A program made the translations under genes and the position numbers. DNA of 64,000 nt from Prunella strophiata (taxonomy: Eukaryota; Chordata; Aves; Passeriformes; Prunellidae), in assembly GCA_036583965.1 (NCBI GenBank), contig JAZBQD010000031.1, forward strand, positions 434,001-498,000, given 5' to 3'. A model generated the notes under the pieces. That model ran no database searches and had not been told where the DNA came from. It saw only the letters and a program-made list of their open reading frames with translations. Positions 54,401 through 59,400 of the stretch are shown in pieces. How positions within the stretch are numbered: position 1 is the first letter of the stretch; each line of letters starts with the position of its first letter.

Positions 54401-55171
54401 GTGACACTGGGGGTCCCTAGGGGGGATACAGGAGTGGGGCTCGGGGGTGACACAGACATGGGGCTGGGGGTCCCTAGGGGAAATGGGGGGGGGGGGGGTC
54501 ACAGGGGATTCCTGATGGGTGACACTGGGGGTCCCTAGGGGGGATACAGGAGTGGGGCTCGGGGGTGACACAGACATGGGGCTGGGGGTCCCTAGGGGGG
54601 ATACAGGAGTGGGGCTCGGGGGTGACACAGACATGGGGCTGGGGGTCCCTAGGGGAAATGGGGGGGGTCACAGAGAATTCCTAATGGGTGACACAGGGGG
54701 TCCCTAGGGGGGATACAGGAGTGGGGCTCGGGGGTGACACAGACATGGGGCTGGGGGTCCCTAGGGGGGATACAGGAGTGGGGCTCGGGGGTGACACAGA
54801 CATGGGGCTGGGGGTCCCTAGGGGGGATACAGGAGTGGGGCTCGGGGGTGACACAGACATGGGGCTGGGGGTCCCTAGGGGGGATACAGGAGTGGGGCTC
54901 GGGGGTGACACAGACATGGGGCTGGGGGTCCCTAGGGGGGATACAGGAGTGGGGCTCGGGGGTGACACAGGGACGGAGCTGGGGGTAGGAACGGCGGTGG
55001 GAACCGAGGGGTCCGCAGCCCCCCCTGGGCGGAACAGCACTGACCAATGGTGGAGATGAAGGTGGTGTTGAAGGCATCGTCGGAGAAGCGGAAGAGGACG
55101 CAGGTCTTGCCGACCCCCGAGTCCCCGATGAGCAGCAGCTTGAAGAGCAGGTCGTAGGTTTTCTTCGCCAT
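398..55171 (-). CDS. RAB10: RAB10 small GTPase, complete six-exon coding region
   Basis: Rab-family GTPase that cycles between GDP and GTP and directs exocytic vesicle traffic (basolateral sorting, GLUT4 vesicles, ER dynamics); these roles are family knowledge. Joining 55045-55171, 23024-23084, 7945-8083, 3706-3795, 2526-2627 and 398-481 gives 603 nt, i.e. 200 residues plus stop, the same length as human RAB10. Visible motifs: P-loop GDSGVGKT (16-23), switch I Thr41, DTAGQER (64-70) with catalytic Gln68, Thr73 (the LRRK2 phosphosite in human), NKCD (122-125), ETSAK (150-154) and a C-terminal Cys-Cys (199-200) for double geranylgeranylation. The RAB10-specific tail [14 protein letters not shown] separates it from RAB8 and RAB13. 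All introns are GT-AG; sizes are 31960, 14940, 4149, 1078 and 2044 bp. By my recollection of human RAB10 it differs at three sites: NAK for NGK, MED for MDD and PKAKG for PKGKG. It is a real gene, not a retrocopy, because it has introns. Confidence 0.97.
482..2525 (-). other. RAB10 intron 5
   Basis: GT-AG intron of 2044 bp. Holds a CR1 copy at about 1510-2050 and a short CA run near 2215-2232. The rest (482-1500, 2060-2525) shows no gene or repeat that I recognise. Confidence 0.85.
1510..2050 (+). mobile_element. CR1 LINE fragment, 3' end
   Basis: 5'-truncated CR1 in plus orientation. It contains the typical end-of-ORF2 segment (GAGAAAAGGAGGCTCAGG...), then the block with TTTAAAAGCCCTGTGG and TGGCACTTGGGGACATGG. 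Frames are broken, so it is inert. Confidence 0.85.
2526..2627 (-). CDS. RAB10: RAB10 exon 5 (ETSAK motif)
   Basis: A 102-nt, phase-0 exon encoding residues 140-173 ([20 protein letters not shown] to DILRK). Acceptor CTGCAG|ATT, donor AAG|GTAGGT on the minus strand. Only 12 of 34 codons end in G or C, so it is the most AT-ending exon of the gene. Confidence 0.96.
2780..3335 (+). mobile_element. CR1 LINE fragment, 3' end
   Basis: Same CR1 subtype and orientation as the copy at 1.5 kb, with a small internal duplication near 2908-2935 (GAAGGGAATGGAGC twice). Lies inside RAB10 intron 4, between exons 5 and 4. Confidence 0.85.
3706..3795 (-). CDS. RAB10: RAB10 exon 4 (NKCD guanine-binding motif)
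   Basis: A 90-nt, phase-0 exon encoding residues 110-139 ([16 protein letters not shown] to KGEQ). Acceptor CTTGCAG|CAT, donor CAG|GTGAGT on the minus strand. 14 of 30 codons end in G or C. Confidence 0.96.
4385..5095 (+). mobile_element. CR1 LINE fragment with reverse-transcriptase remnant
   Basis: Around 4440-4600 the translated frames give pieces such as [20 protein letters not shown] and ILLEKLA-like residues, which match the reverse-transcriptase region of CR1 ORF2, but with frameshifts. The copy then jumps to the CR1 3' end (TTTAAAAGCCCTGTGGATG at about 4980). Internally deleted and dead. Confidence 0.75.
6437..6650 (+). mobile_element. Possible endogenous-retrovirus LTR fragment
   Basis: T-rich tract followed by a segment with GAGAGCCCCTTAATTTC and ending near ACCAAGACA, a style common at the 3' part of songbird LTRs. 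I cannot define both ends or a target duplication, so this is a tentative call. Confidence 0.35.
6902..7474 (+). mobile_element. Solo LTR, copy A (plus orientation)
   Basis: 573 bp bounded by TGTTGG and CTGGCA (TG...CA). Has a TATATAT stretch near 7100 and an AATAAA near 7387. It aligns along its length with the inverted copy at 31902-32479, which fixes both ends. Flanking hexamers are only a 4-of-6 match, so the target duplication has decayed. No internal viral genes nearby. It lies antisense to RAB10 in intron 3 and directly abuts the 37-bp minisatellite. Confidence 0.75.
7478..7916. repeat. 37-bp GC-rich minisatellite beside RAB10 exon 3
   Basis: About 12 copies of a 36-37-bp unit (core GGCAGAGCTGGAGGGTGA). 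The array stops about 28 bp from the exon 3 splice donor. Some units lack a C or carry GCTGCAGG for GCTGGAGG. The open frames here are repeat artefacts. Confidence 0.9.
7945..8083 (-). CDS. RAB10: RAB10 exon 3 (switch II; all codons GC-ending)
   Basis: A 139-nt exon encoding the last base of Trp63 and residues 64-109, from DTAGQERF to RNIDE. It holds Gln68 and Thr73. Acceptor GTGGCAG|G and donor GAG|GTGAGTG. I read every one of its 46 complete codons as ending in G or C, unlike exons 2, 4, 5 and 6. The exon sits in a corridor of about 240 bp between a 37-bp minisatellite (ending about 7916) and a 35-bp AT-rich minisatellite (starting about 8155). The pyrimidine tract before the acceptor is weak and interspersed with G (CCTTGTGTGTGTGGCAG). 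Confidence 0.97.
8155..11335. repeat. 35-bp AT-rich minisatellite, about 90 copies
   Basis: Tandem 35-bp unit with core ACATAGTTTTAATATAATTT followed by TAAAAATTTTTATTT. The part near exon 3 (8155 to about 9900) has many length and base variants; the distal part (about 10000-11335) is almost uniform. Starts about 70 bp upstream of the RAB10 exon 3 acceptor. On the RAB10 sense strand most units carry AATAAA and TGTAAATA. Confidence 0.95.
11336..12060. other. AT-rich, non-tandem flank of the 35-bp array
   Basis: About 725 bp of very AT-rich sequence with a few purine-rich patches (11420-11570). It is not organised into the 35-bp unit and has no convincing ORF. It ends abruptly at about 12063, where normal-composition intron resumes. 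Origin unknown; it may be a decayed part of the array. Confidence 0.6.
12600..12987 (+). mobile_element. CR1 LINE fragment, second subtype, followed by shared flank
   Basis: CR1 3' end of a different subtype from that at 1.5 kb (GGGCAGGCCCTGGCACAGGG..., GTCCCTGCCATGGCAGGGGTGG, ending ATTCCATGG). Nearly identical to 26717-27097. The similarity continues past the CR1 end. Confidence 0.85.
12988..13157. repeat. Duplicated non-CR1 flank, copy 1
   Basis: About 170 bp starting CCCAGGTGTGACAAACCTGA that reappears at 27098-27266 in the same position relative to a CR1 copy. It does not look like CR1 sequence. Confidence 0.8.
13158..13330 (+). mobile_element. CR1 LINE fragment, 3' end
   Basis: Short CR1 3' terminus (CTGGATCCCTGGCAGTGCCC to CCCAAACCAATCTGTGATTC), in plus orientation. 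Confidence 0.8.
14035..14225 (+). mobile_element. CR1 LINE fragment, 3' end
   Basis: Short CR1 3' terminus ending CCCAAACCATTCTGGGATTC and TATGAA, in plus orientation. Confidence 0.8.
15545..15940 (+). mobile_element. CR1 LINE fragment with ORF2 remnant and internal deletion
   Basis: Translated pieces such as [10 protein letters not shown] and [13 protein letters not shown] match the CR1 ORF2 region downstream of the reverse transcriptase, out of frame. At about 15750 it jumps to the 3' end (GAAAGGGTGCTCAGGCCTTG). Confidence 0.7.
16010..16372 (-). mobile_element. CR1 LINE fragment, minus orientation
   Basis: Reverse complement of a CR1 3' part: GAAGAGACCTCCAAGATCAT at one end and CTCCTTTTCTCCAGGCTGAA at the other. 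A more diverged, older subtype than the others. Confidence 0.75.
17901..21428. repeat. VNTR of 48-54 bp, about 70 copies
   Basis: Unit core TGCTCCTCACAGACACATTT, then CCATCTGGAGCAGCAGAACT and CTAATCCAGCC. Units differ by whole triplets (one to three CAG; AGC present or absent before CTGCTCC), which keeps frames open on both strands. A few units near 20040-20170 and 21180-21240 carry indels or foreign sequence. Lies in RAB10 intron 2. Confidence 0.95.
22068..22262 (-). mobile_element. CR1 LINE fragment, minus orientation
   Basis: Reverse complement of the CR1 3' end (ATAGAATGGTTTGGGCTGGA, then GGGACACC...). Ends near 22262. Confidence 0.85.
23024..23084 (-). CDS. RAB10: RAB10 exon 2
   Basis: A 61-nt exon with 2 + 57 + 2 phase, encoding the rest of Gly43 through the first two bases of Trp63 ([20 protein letters not shown]). 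Acceptor TTTTAG|GG and donor TG|GTGAGT on the minus strand. Codons are mixed, with 10 of 19 complete codons ending in G or C. Confidence 0.96.
23360..23855. mobile_element. Possible LTR-like element
   Basis: A self-contained AT-rich block from about TGAGACCTCAG to ACACCCCAACA, with AATAAA near 23757, unlike the surrounding intron. Neither end nor a target duplication can be confirmed, so this is a weak call. Confidence 0.3.
24170..24890 (-). mobile_element. CR1 LINE fragment with six-fold 73-bp internal repeat
   Basis: Reverse complement of the CR1 3' end. Within it, from about 24215 to 24655, a 73-bp CR1 segment (containing GGGAATTGTTCCCAATATCC) occurs six times. Outer parts match ordinary CR1 copies. 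Confidence 0.85.
24215..24655. repeat. 73-bp tandem repeat inside CR1, six copies
   Basis: Units begin near 24215, 24288, 24364, 24437, 24510 and 24582, each holding GCCCTTTCCAGGTGGG. Same unit as 29540-29815, where it is inverted and present four times. Confidence 0.85.
25290..25440 (+). mobile_element. CR1 LINE fragment, 3' terminus
   Basis: Short match to the CR1 tail (GGAGGTGGCACTCAGTGCTC, GGACAAGGTGGGCATTGGGC), in plus orientation. Confidence 0.65.
26480..27097 (+). mobile_element. CR1 LINE fragment, second subtype
   Basis: Longer copy of the subtype seen at 12.6 kb, extending further 5' (about 26480). From about 26717 on it is nearly identical to 12607-12987. Confidence 0.8.
27098..27266. 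repeat. Duplicated non-CR1 flank, copy 2
   Basis: Second copy of the 12988-13157 segment, offset 14109-14112 bp, with only scattered differences. The match stops near GCCAGCC and TGGCA, after which the two loci are unrelated. Confidence 0.8.
27776..29130. repeat. 18-bp minisatellite, about 75 copies
   Basis: Unit GGGACATCCCACCCTGCA with CCC/TCC and CTGCA/CTGTA variants and occasional CCATCCCATCC extensions. Because 18 is a multiple of three, it creates long open frames on both strands. Intronic (RAB10 intron 1). Confidence 0.93.
29325..29930 (+). mobile_element. CR1 LINE fragment with four-fold 73-bp internal repeat
   Basis: CR1 3' end in plus orientation with four copies of the 73-bp segment (29540-29815) also seen, inverted, at 24.2 kb. 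Continues to TTTAAAAGCCCTGTGGATG. Confidence 0.85.
30196..30335 (-). mobile_element. CR1 LINE fragment, 3' terminus
   Basis: Reverse complement of the CR1 tail (TGGGTTGGAACTTTAAAGCC, GCCATGGCAGGGACACCTTC). Confidence 0.75.
31125..31330 (+). mobile_element. CR1 LINE fragment, 3' terminus
   Basis: CR1 tail: GACATCAGGAGGAATTTCTT followed by GGAGGTGGCACTCAGAGTTC, in plus orientation. Confidence 0.7.
31805..32525 (+). mobile_element. CR1 LINE fragment split by a solo LTR
   Basis: CR1 tail reads up to GAGCTTTAAGCTC at 31901 and resumes at 32480 with AAGGTCCATTCCAACCCAAA. The LTR at 31902-32479 sits in between, so the LTR is younger than the CR1. Confidence 0.75.
31902..32479 (-). mobile_element. 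Solo LTR, copy B (minus orientation)
   Basis: 578 bp. Reverse-complemented it runs TGTTGG...CTGGCA and aligns with copy A (6902-7474). Flanking hexamers AAGCTC (31896-31901) and AAGGTC (32480-32485) match at 5 of 6 and look like the target-site duplication. A 6-bp duplication would fit a class II (beta/alpha-like) endogenous retrovirus; that class call is inference. Sense to RAB10, in intron 1. Confidence 0.8.
33710..33885 (-). mobile_element. CR1 LINE fragment
   Basis: Reverse complement of the CR1 3' end (ATGGTCTGGGTGGAAGGGAC to ACTGCCAGGGATCC), interrupted by a short insertion near 33800-33825. Confidence 0.65.
34885..34955 (-). mobile_element. CR1 LINE remnant
   Basis: Short old CR1 tail, reverse complement (GAATCATGGAACTGGAAAAG, ACCTCTAAGATCACC). 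Confidence 0.5.
34960..37485. other. Unassigned intron sequence
   Basis: RAB10 intron 1. Ordinary-composition DNA with no exon, RNA gene or repeat I can recognise. Confidence 0.6.
37488..37670 (-). mobile_element. CR1 LINE fragment
   Basis: Reverse complement of the CR1 3' end (AATCATTTGGGTTGGAAAAA, CACCAGCCCAGGGCACTGAG, CTCTGGGCAGCCCC). Confidence 0.75.
37990..38205. repeat. 19-20-bp minisatellite, about 11 copies
   Basis: Unit CATAAAATGGAGCTTTTCC, alternating with GAGCATTCCC variants. Confidence 0.9.
38210..39340. other. Unassigned intron sequence
   Basis: RAB10 intron 1, AT-richer than its neighbours; nothing recognised. Confidence 0.6.
39345..39455 (-). mobile_element. CR1 LINE fragment, 3' terminus
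   Basis: Reverse complement of the CR1 tail (GGGTTTGGGTTGGGAAGGAC, GGGCAGGGACACATTC). Confidence 0.75.
40380..40700 (-). mobile_element. CR1 LINE fragment, second subtype
   Basis: Reverse complement of the subtype at 12.6 kb, from CAGACTGGTTTGGGTTGGAA to GCTCTCCTGGAGCCCCTTCA. Confidence 0.85.
41355..41475 (+). mobile_element. CR1 LINE fragment, 3' terminus
   Basis: CR1 tail (CTGGGATAGTGGAAAGTGTC, CATGGCAGGGGG, CCAACCCAATCCATTCTGTC). Confidence 0.7.
41537..41612. repeat. 20-bp tandem repeat, 3-4 copies
   Basis: Unit ACACATCCCTGAGGCTGGGG. Confidence 0.85.
41620..43945. other. Unassigned intron sequence
   Basis: RAB10 intron 1; no gene, RNA or repeat recognised. Confidence 0.6.
43950..44150 (-). 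mobile_element. CR1 LINE fragment
   Basis: Reverse complement of the CR1 3' end (AATCACAGGATGGTTTGGGT to GGCCTGCCCACCCTCACAGG). Confidence 0.8.
44875..45388 (+). mobile_element. CR1 LINE fragment, 3' end
   Basis: Same subtype as 1.5 and 2.8 kb, with GAGAAAAGGAGGCTCAGGGG and GAAAGGGTGCTCAGGCCTTG. Confidence 0.85.
46195..46350 (-). mobile_element. CR1 LINE fragment, 3' terminus
   Basis: Reverse complement of the CR1 tail (TATGGAATGTTTGGCTTGGA, GCCATGGGCAGAGCTCTTCC). Confidence 0.7.
46355..48115. other. Unassigned intron sequence
   Basis: RAB10 intron 1; AT-rich around 46600-46850, otherwise featureless to me. Confidence 0.6.
48125..48505 (+). mobile_element. CR1 LINE fragment, second subtype
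   Basis: CR1 3' end with a short internal duplication (ACAGGACCCAGGGAATGG occurs at about 48178 and 48239), ending CCCAAACCATTCCAGGATTC. Confidence 0.8.
48762..49861. repeat. 50-bp perfect tandem array, 22 copies
   Basis: Unit GGCTGCTGGCATTTCCCACA, then GCAGGGACCCCCATGGAACA and GCCCTTTCCA. I saw no differences between copies. The unit has no stop in several frames on both strands and, because 50 is not a multiple of three, each frame cycles through all three phases; this explains 400-residue open frames. Confidence 0.97.
49870..51285. other. Unassigned intron sequence
   Basis: RAB10 intron 1 between the 50-bp and 57-bp arrays; no gene or repeat recognised. Confidence 0.6.
51287..54968. repeat. 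57-bp G-rich minisatellite, about 62 copies, next to RAB10 exon 1
   Basis: Unit GGGGATACAGGAGTGGGGCT, then CGGGGGTGACACAGACATGG and GGCTGGGGGTCCCTAGG. The first 40 copies (51287 to about 53565) appear identical; one extra G follows, then about 14 more, then a variant block (GGGAAATGGGGGG..., TTCCTGATGGGTGACACTGG) alternates three times with normal units. Each unit has several runs of four or more G on the plus strand. 57 is 19 codons, hence open frames of about 1000 residues. Confidence 0.97.
55045..55171 (-). CDS. RAB10: RAB10 exon 1 (start codon to switch I)
   Basis: Starts at the ATG at 55169-55171, which has G at +4 and a C-rich leader, and encodes residues 1-42 plus the first base of Gly43. 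Contains the P-loop GDSGVGKT. The donor reads G|GTCAGT on the minus strand. 39 of 42 codons end in G or C, as expected inside the promoter CpG island. The 57-bp G-rich array begins only about 77 bp into the following intron. Confidence 0.97.
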
Positions 55172-55584
55172 GGGGGAGGGCGCGGCGGCCGCCGCCGCCC
55201 CTCCTCGCCGCCTCCTTCACCGGGCCCGGCCGCTCCCGAGGGCGGCGGCGACGGCGGAGGACGAGGAGGAGGAGGAGGAGGAAGAGGACGAGTGCGAGGA
55301 GGAGGAGGAGGAGGGGGCCCACAAAATGGCTTCCTGTGGCGGGGCGGCCTCGCGCGCTCCCCGCGCCCGCGGCTCCTCACGGGGAGGCGGCGGCTCCCGC
55401 CCTCCATAACCCCGCGGGTGCGCCCGGCTCCGCTCGGCTCGATGGGCCCCGGCTGTGGCCGGCCCTGCCCGGCTCTCCCCGGGGCTCGCGGCGGCTCATC
55501 AGAGGCGCTGCCGAGGCCGCGCGCGCCGCCTCCCCCGCCTCACGCACCGCGCAGGCCCGGCGGGGGCGCGCGCGCACGCCGCTG

Positions 55585-55592
55585 TGACGTCA
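55585..55592. promoter_or_regulatory. Palindromic cAMP response element 1
   Basis: Perfect TGACGTCA, the full CREB/ATF site, within the RAB10 CpG island about 414 bp upstream of the start codon. Flanked by GC-rich sequence and a GGGGCGG box 3 bp away. Confidence 0.6.
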
Positions 55593-55616
55593 CCGGGGCG
55601 GTGCGGCGGTCGCGGG

Positions 55617-55624
55617 TGACGTCA
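55617..55624. promoter_or_regulatory. Palindromic cAMP response element 2
   Basis: Second perfect TGACGTCA, 32 bp centre-to-centre from the first, close to three helical turns, so both would face the same side of the DNA. Confidence 0.6.
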
Positions 55625-55772
55625 GCCGCGCGGCCCCGGAGTATCGTTTGTTTTGTGCGGTTTTTCGCCGGGATTCGCGGCCCGGGGCTGAACGAGCAGC
55701 TCGTGGGGTTGGTAAACGGGAGCGGGTGCTGGGGCTGACTTGGGTCGGGAACAACGCTCGGAGGGTCCAGGG

Positions 55773-56272
55773 NNNNNNNNNNNNNNNNNNNNNNNNNNNN
55801 NNNNNNNNNNNNNNNNNNNNNNNNNNNNNNNNNNNNNNNNNNNNNNNNNNNNNNNNNNNNNNNNNNNNNNNNNNNNNNNNNNNNNNNNNNNNNNNNNNNN
55901 NNNNNNNNNNNNNNNNNNNNNNNNNNNNNNNNNNNNNNNNNNNNNNNNNNNNNNNNNNNNNNNNNNNNNNNNNNNNNNNNNNNNNNNNNNNNNNNNNNNN
56001 NNNNNNNNNNNNNNNNNNNNNNNNNNNNNNNNNNNNNNNNNNNNNNNNNNNNNNNNNNNNNNNNNNNNNNNNNNNNNNNNNNNNNNNNNNNNNNNNNNNN
56101 NNNNNNNNNNNNNNNNNNNNNNNNNNNNNNNNNNNNNNNNNNNNNNNNNNNNNNNNNNNNNNNNNNNNNNNNNNNNNNNNNNNNNNNNNNNNNNNNNNNN
56201 NNNNNNNNNNNNNNNNNNNNNNNNNNNNNNNNNNNNNNNNNNNNNNNNNNNNNNNNNNNNNNNNNNNNNNNN
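55773..56272. other. Assembly gap, exactly 500 N
   Basis: A run of 500 N, a round number that usually means a join of unknown size. It separates the RAB10 promoter island from an intron of HADHA. The HADHA exons expected beyond 56352 are absent on the left side of the gap. Confidence 0.99.
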
Positions 56273-56351
56273 TCTCACACATTTTGGTGAGGGGAGAGGT
56301 TCCCTGAGCAGGCAGCAGCACATCAAGGAACTGAGGGACACTGTGTCTGAC

Positions 56352-56454
56352 CTAGTGGTTCCACCAGCTGGTCAACCAGCCCCATCTTCTTGGCTCTGTC
56401 TGCACGGATGTTCCTCCCAGTCAGCATCATGTCAAAGGCAGCAGGAAGTCCCAC
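56352..56454 (-). CDS. HADHA: HADHA exon 7, last exon before the gap
   Basis: A 103-nt exon encoding [20 protein letters not shown] and [13 protein letters not shown] plus one base of the next Gly. Acceptor TTCCAG|GTG, donor G|GTCAGA. The intron to exon 6 is 81 bp. Only 79 bp of intron follow before the N run, and no exon 8 is present. Confidence 0.94.
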
Positions 56455-59400
56455 CTGGAAGGGCAGAAAGAGGATTCCAGAGAGGGAGCTTGCCAGGCAG
56501 AAGGGGCTATGGGGTTAAGTTTTCCTCTTACTCACCATCTTTGGCAGCCTCTGAGTACCCCCTGCTCCAGGCAGGAGACCCAGCAACACTTCAGGTGTTC
56601 CCAAGACTGTTTTCCTGTCCTTTGTTGCTACTCTGTAGTGACAGGCAATGGCAACCTTAAAATGGAAGAGACAAGGAAAGGTTTCTCTGTGAATCACAGC
56701 ACAAGAACCAGGCACCCATCACACAGCTCTCTCCCACACACTGCCTCAGCTTTCCTCATCACCCTGCCCCAATTCCTTCATCCAACTGCCCAAATTCCCT
56801 ACTCAATGATGGCTTCTTCTGGGGAATGACAGCAAGCAGGTGGGAGATGAACACCAAACTCCCAAGCTGATTTGAAATCTCACTTAGACCATCAAGGGCT
56901 TAATTAATTCACTACACCAAGAGCACAGTCCTATCTACACATCAACCATGATTCCTGCTTATCTCTGGACTGCCAAGTCCAGATAAGTAGACACAGTGGG
57001 TGTAAAAAAAGTATTGAGAAATCAGTACAAACTGAAGAGACTCCACTTCCAAGATTACACTGTTTTAGTAACAACTCTGCTTCAGGAATTAGCAGAGCCT
57101 TGCAGTTTACAAAACCCTGGATGGAGATCACAAGGCAGAAGATCCAGCCAAGGTGCTGGAGTGGAGCTGCAGGCAGGGTGGAGCCTGGCTGGGTCCCCAC
57201 ACTCACCCCTCTCACAGCAGCCCTAAAAAGAATGGAAGTTGCTGGGATACAAGGCTCACTGCATCTGAAAAGCAGCAATTTCCAGGCTGAACTCTGCCAG
57301 CAGCATTGATGCAAATCCAGTGCCTGCTGGAAACAGCCAGTTTTCCCTTGGACACCCATCTGAATATTAGCCTGGCCCACACAGGTTCAGATTTGATTTG
57401 CTCTCTCTCCACAGCAGCAGCAGAACTTGTATGGCAGAGCCCATGCAGCACAAGCAAGCCATTAACTTGCCACAAACTCATTTACATGATGTAATGAGCC
57501 CTCATCAGCTCCCAAATTCATCTCACAGTACCAGTCCTGCCAGCAGCATTTGGGGAACCAGAGAAGCAGCAGTGCCAGCTCCCACTCCTGCTGTGAGCCC
57601 CAGCATTGTCCAGTACCTCCAGCCCTCCTCCCAGGCAGCTGCCACTGATGGCAGCAACCACAGGCTTTGGAGAGTGCTCAATCTTTTCCAGCATCTTCTG
57701 TCCATCCTGAGAGAGCTGAGTCACTTCCTGAGCAGTCTTGCAGGCTTCAAGCATGCTGAGGGGAGGAGAGAGGTGGATGAGGATGGGAAAAGCATTTTTT
57801 GTCAGTTTTCCTGACAAAACAGCAGGAAAATGAGAGGTTTTGATGAGTTTGTCCCTGTTTTCCCACAATCTCCAGTGCCTGACAAGCAGGCAAGAGCTGT
57901 TTAGGCCCCAGTTTTGGATCAGGCAACACAGGGAGATTAACTAAACCCAGCAGGGTCAGGCCCTGCATGCTGCCATGGGGTTTTCCTGAGGCACTGAATG
58001 GGATCCCTTGTGCCAGGGCTCTGGAAGCCTTTGGGAGCAGGAGGAAGGGTCACAGGAAGCCTCAAAGCACTTGCCAGGAAGGGTGGAGGAAAGAGCCCAG
58101 AATCACTCTAAGAGGAGCAGATGGCCAGTGCTCTGATGCCACACTGCCAATTAGAGACTCCCTGTGCCAATCATTCTCCTGGAGGCTGGCAGCCTTTGCC
58201 AGGCAGGAGTAATCTGGGATGCTGGAGGTGCTGAGGCAGGAGTCACCTCTTAACCACAGCCTGGCCTCTGCTCTGCTCACCTCCTTCCCTCCTGAACAGG
58301 GAGTGAAGTCTCCCTTTGTCCAGTCTCTGTCCCTGGACAAAGCCAGCCAAAAATGTAACACGGTTTTGGAGGGTCTATTTTTAATTTACCTTCTTTCCTC
58401 AGAGCATTCTGCCTTTTAATGTCTTTAAGCAATTATTCTGTCCTGTCAATGTCAGCAATAGGAGCCAATGGCATGCCAAGTCCCAGTGGGCACCCACAGG
58501 ATCATCCCACAGCCTGGCAAAGTTACCCAGGGAGCCTGGGAGGCTGCTCAGCACAGGGCAGAGTGCCAAACCCTGCCCAAAGCAGGGGCCAGGCTGGAAG
58601 GCTGCCAGGCACTCCAAGCCCAGCTCAAACGAGTCCTGCATGTGGATTAGCCACTTTTCTTGTGCCCAAGGACAATGCCCAGCCCAGAGCCAGGATGGGT
58701 TTCCTTGGCTGCAGGAAGGAGTGACCAAGTGCCACAGCCAGGAGGGGTTTAAGGTTTTTGCTGAGATCCTCACTTCAATTCCAGCAACTCTGAAATCCTG
58801 AGCGTGGGAGACTCCACTCCCAGCCTGTGCCTCACCCCGGGGAGGTGTCAGGGACAAACTGCTGGGTTCAGGGCCAGCTCCAGCAGCTCCTGAAGGCCTG
58901 TGCTTACTTGAGGTCTGCTCCAGCAATGAAAGAGCCTGGCTTGGAGGAGATGAGCACGGCGCTCTTCACAGCCTCGTTGGCCCAGATCTCGTTCATGACG
59001 TCGGTGAACTCTGCGCTCAGCTGCTTGGACAGGGTGTTCACCTGCAACCAGCAGCACCTCAGCAGCAGCTCACACCTGCTGCAAGTTACTTCAGCCCTGC
59101 CCCAGCACAAAACCCACTCCTGGATAAAACCCTGCAGCTGGGCATCTTTAATTAGGGAGATCATCTTTAACCTTCCCTAACAGTGGCCCCAAACATTGAT
59201 TTTATGAACCCATAAACTGTTGGTTTGCTTGGTTTTTTTTCCCATATAATCATATAATCACAGAATGGTTTGGGATGGAAGGGACCTTTCAAGGTCATCT
59301 CATCCAACTCCCTGCAATAAGCAGGGACACCTTCCCCAGACCAGGCTGACAACATCCCTCCAGCTTTACTGAAAGGCTGCAAAAAGCAGGACAAATCCAG

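Larger units (their letters stand above)
23085..55044 (-). other. RAB10 intron 1
   Basis: GT-AG intron of 31960 bp holding the 18-bp, 19-bp, 50-bp and 57-bp arrays, two CR1 copies with 73-bp amplification, a solo LTR and about a dozen further CR1 fragments. No additional exon recognised. Confidence 0.85.
55172..55740 (-). promoter_or_regulatory. RAB10: RAB10 CpG-island promoter and 5' UTR
   Basis: CpG-dense sequence directly upstream of the RAB10 start codon. Seen: two perfect palindromic TGACGTCA sites (55585-55592, 55617-55624), GC boxes GGGGCGG at 55341-55347 and 55595-55601, a YY1-like AAAATGGC at 55324-55331 next to a CTTCCTG ETS-type site, and a purine-triplet run (GAG repeats, about 55261-55315) that would be CTC-rich in the 5' UTR. 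There is no TATA box. Typical of a housekeeping promoter; the transcription start is not defined by the sequence alone. The island extends to the gap at 55773. Confidence 0.8.

Noticed and set aside
51132..54420. Open frames of about 800-1070 residues on both strands
   Set aside because: They are the 57-bp array read in frame (19 residues per unit) with no conserved domain or coding context; they sit inside RAB10 intron 1.
55170..55738. Plus-strand open frames in the CpG island
   Set aside because: GC-rich sequence lacks stops by chance; composition is low complexity and no homology is evident.
55590..56660. Open frames spanning the N run
   Set aside because: They consist mostly of X from the gap and have no content.
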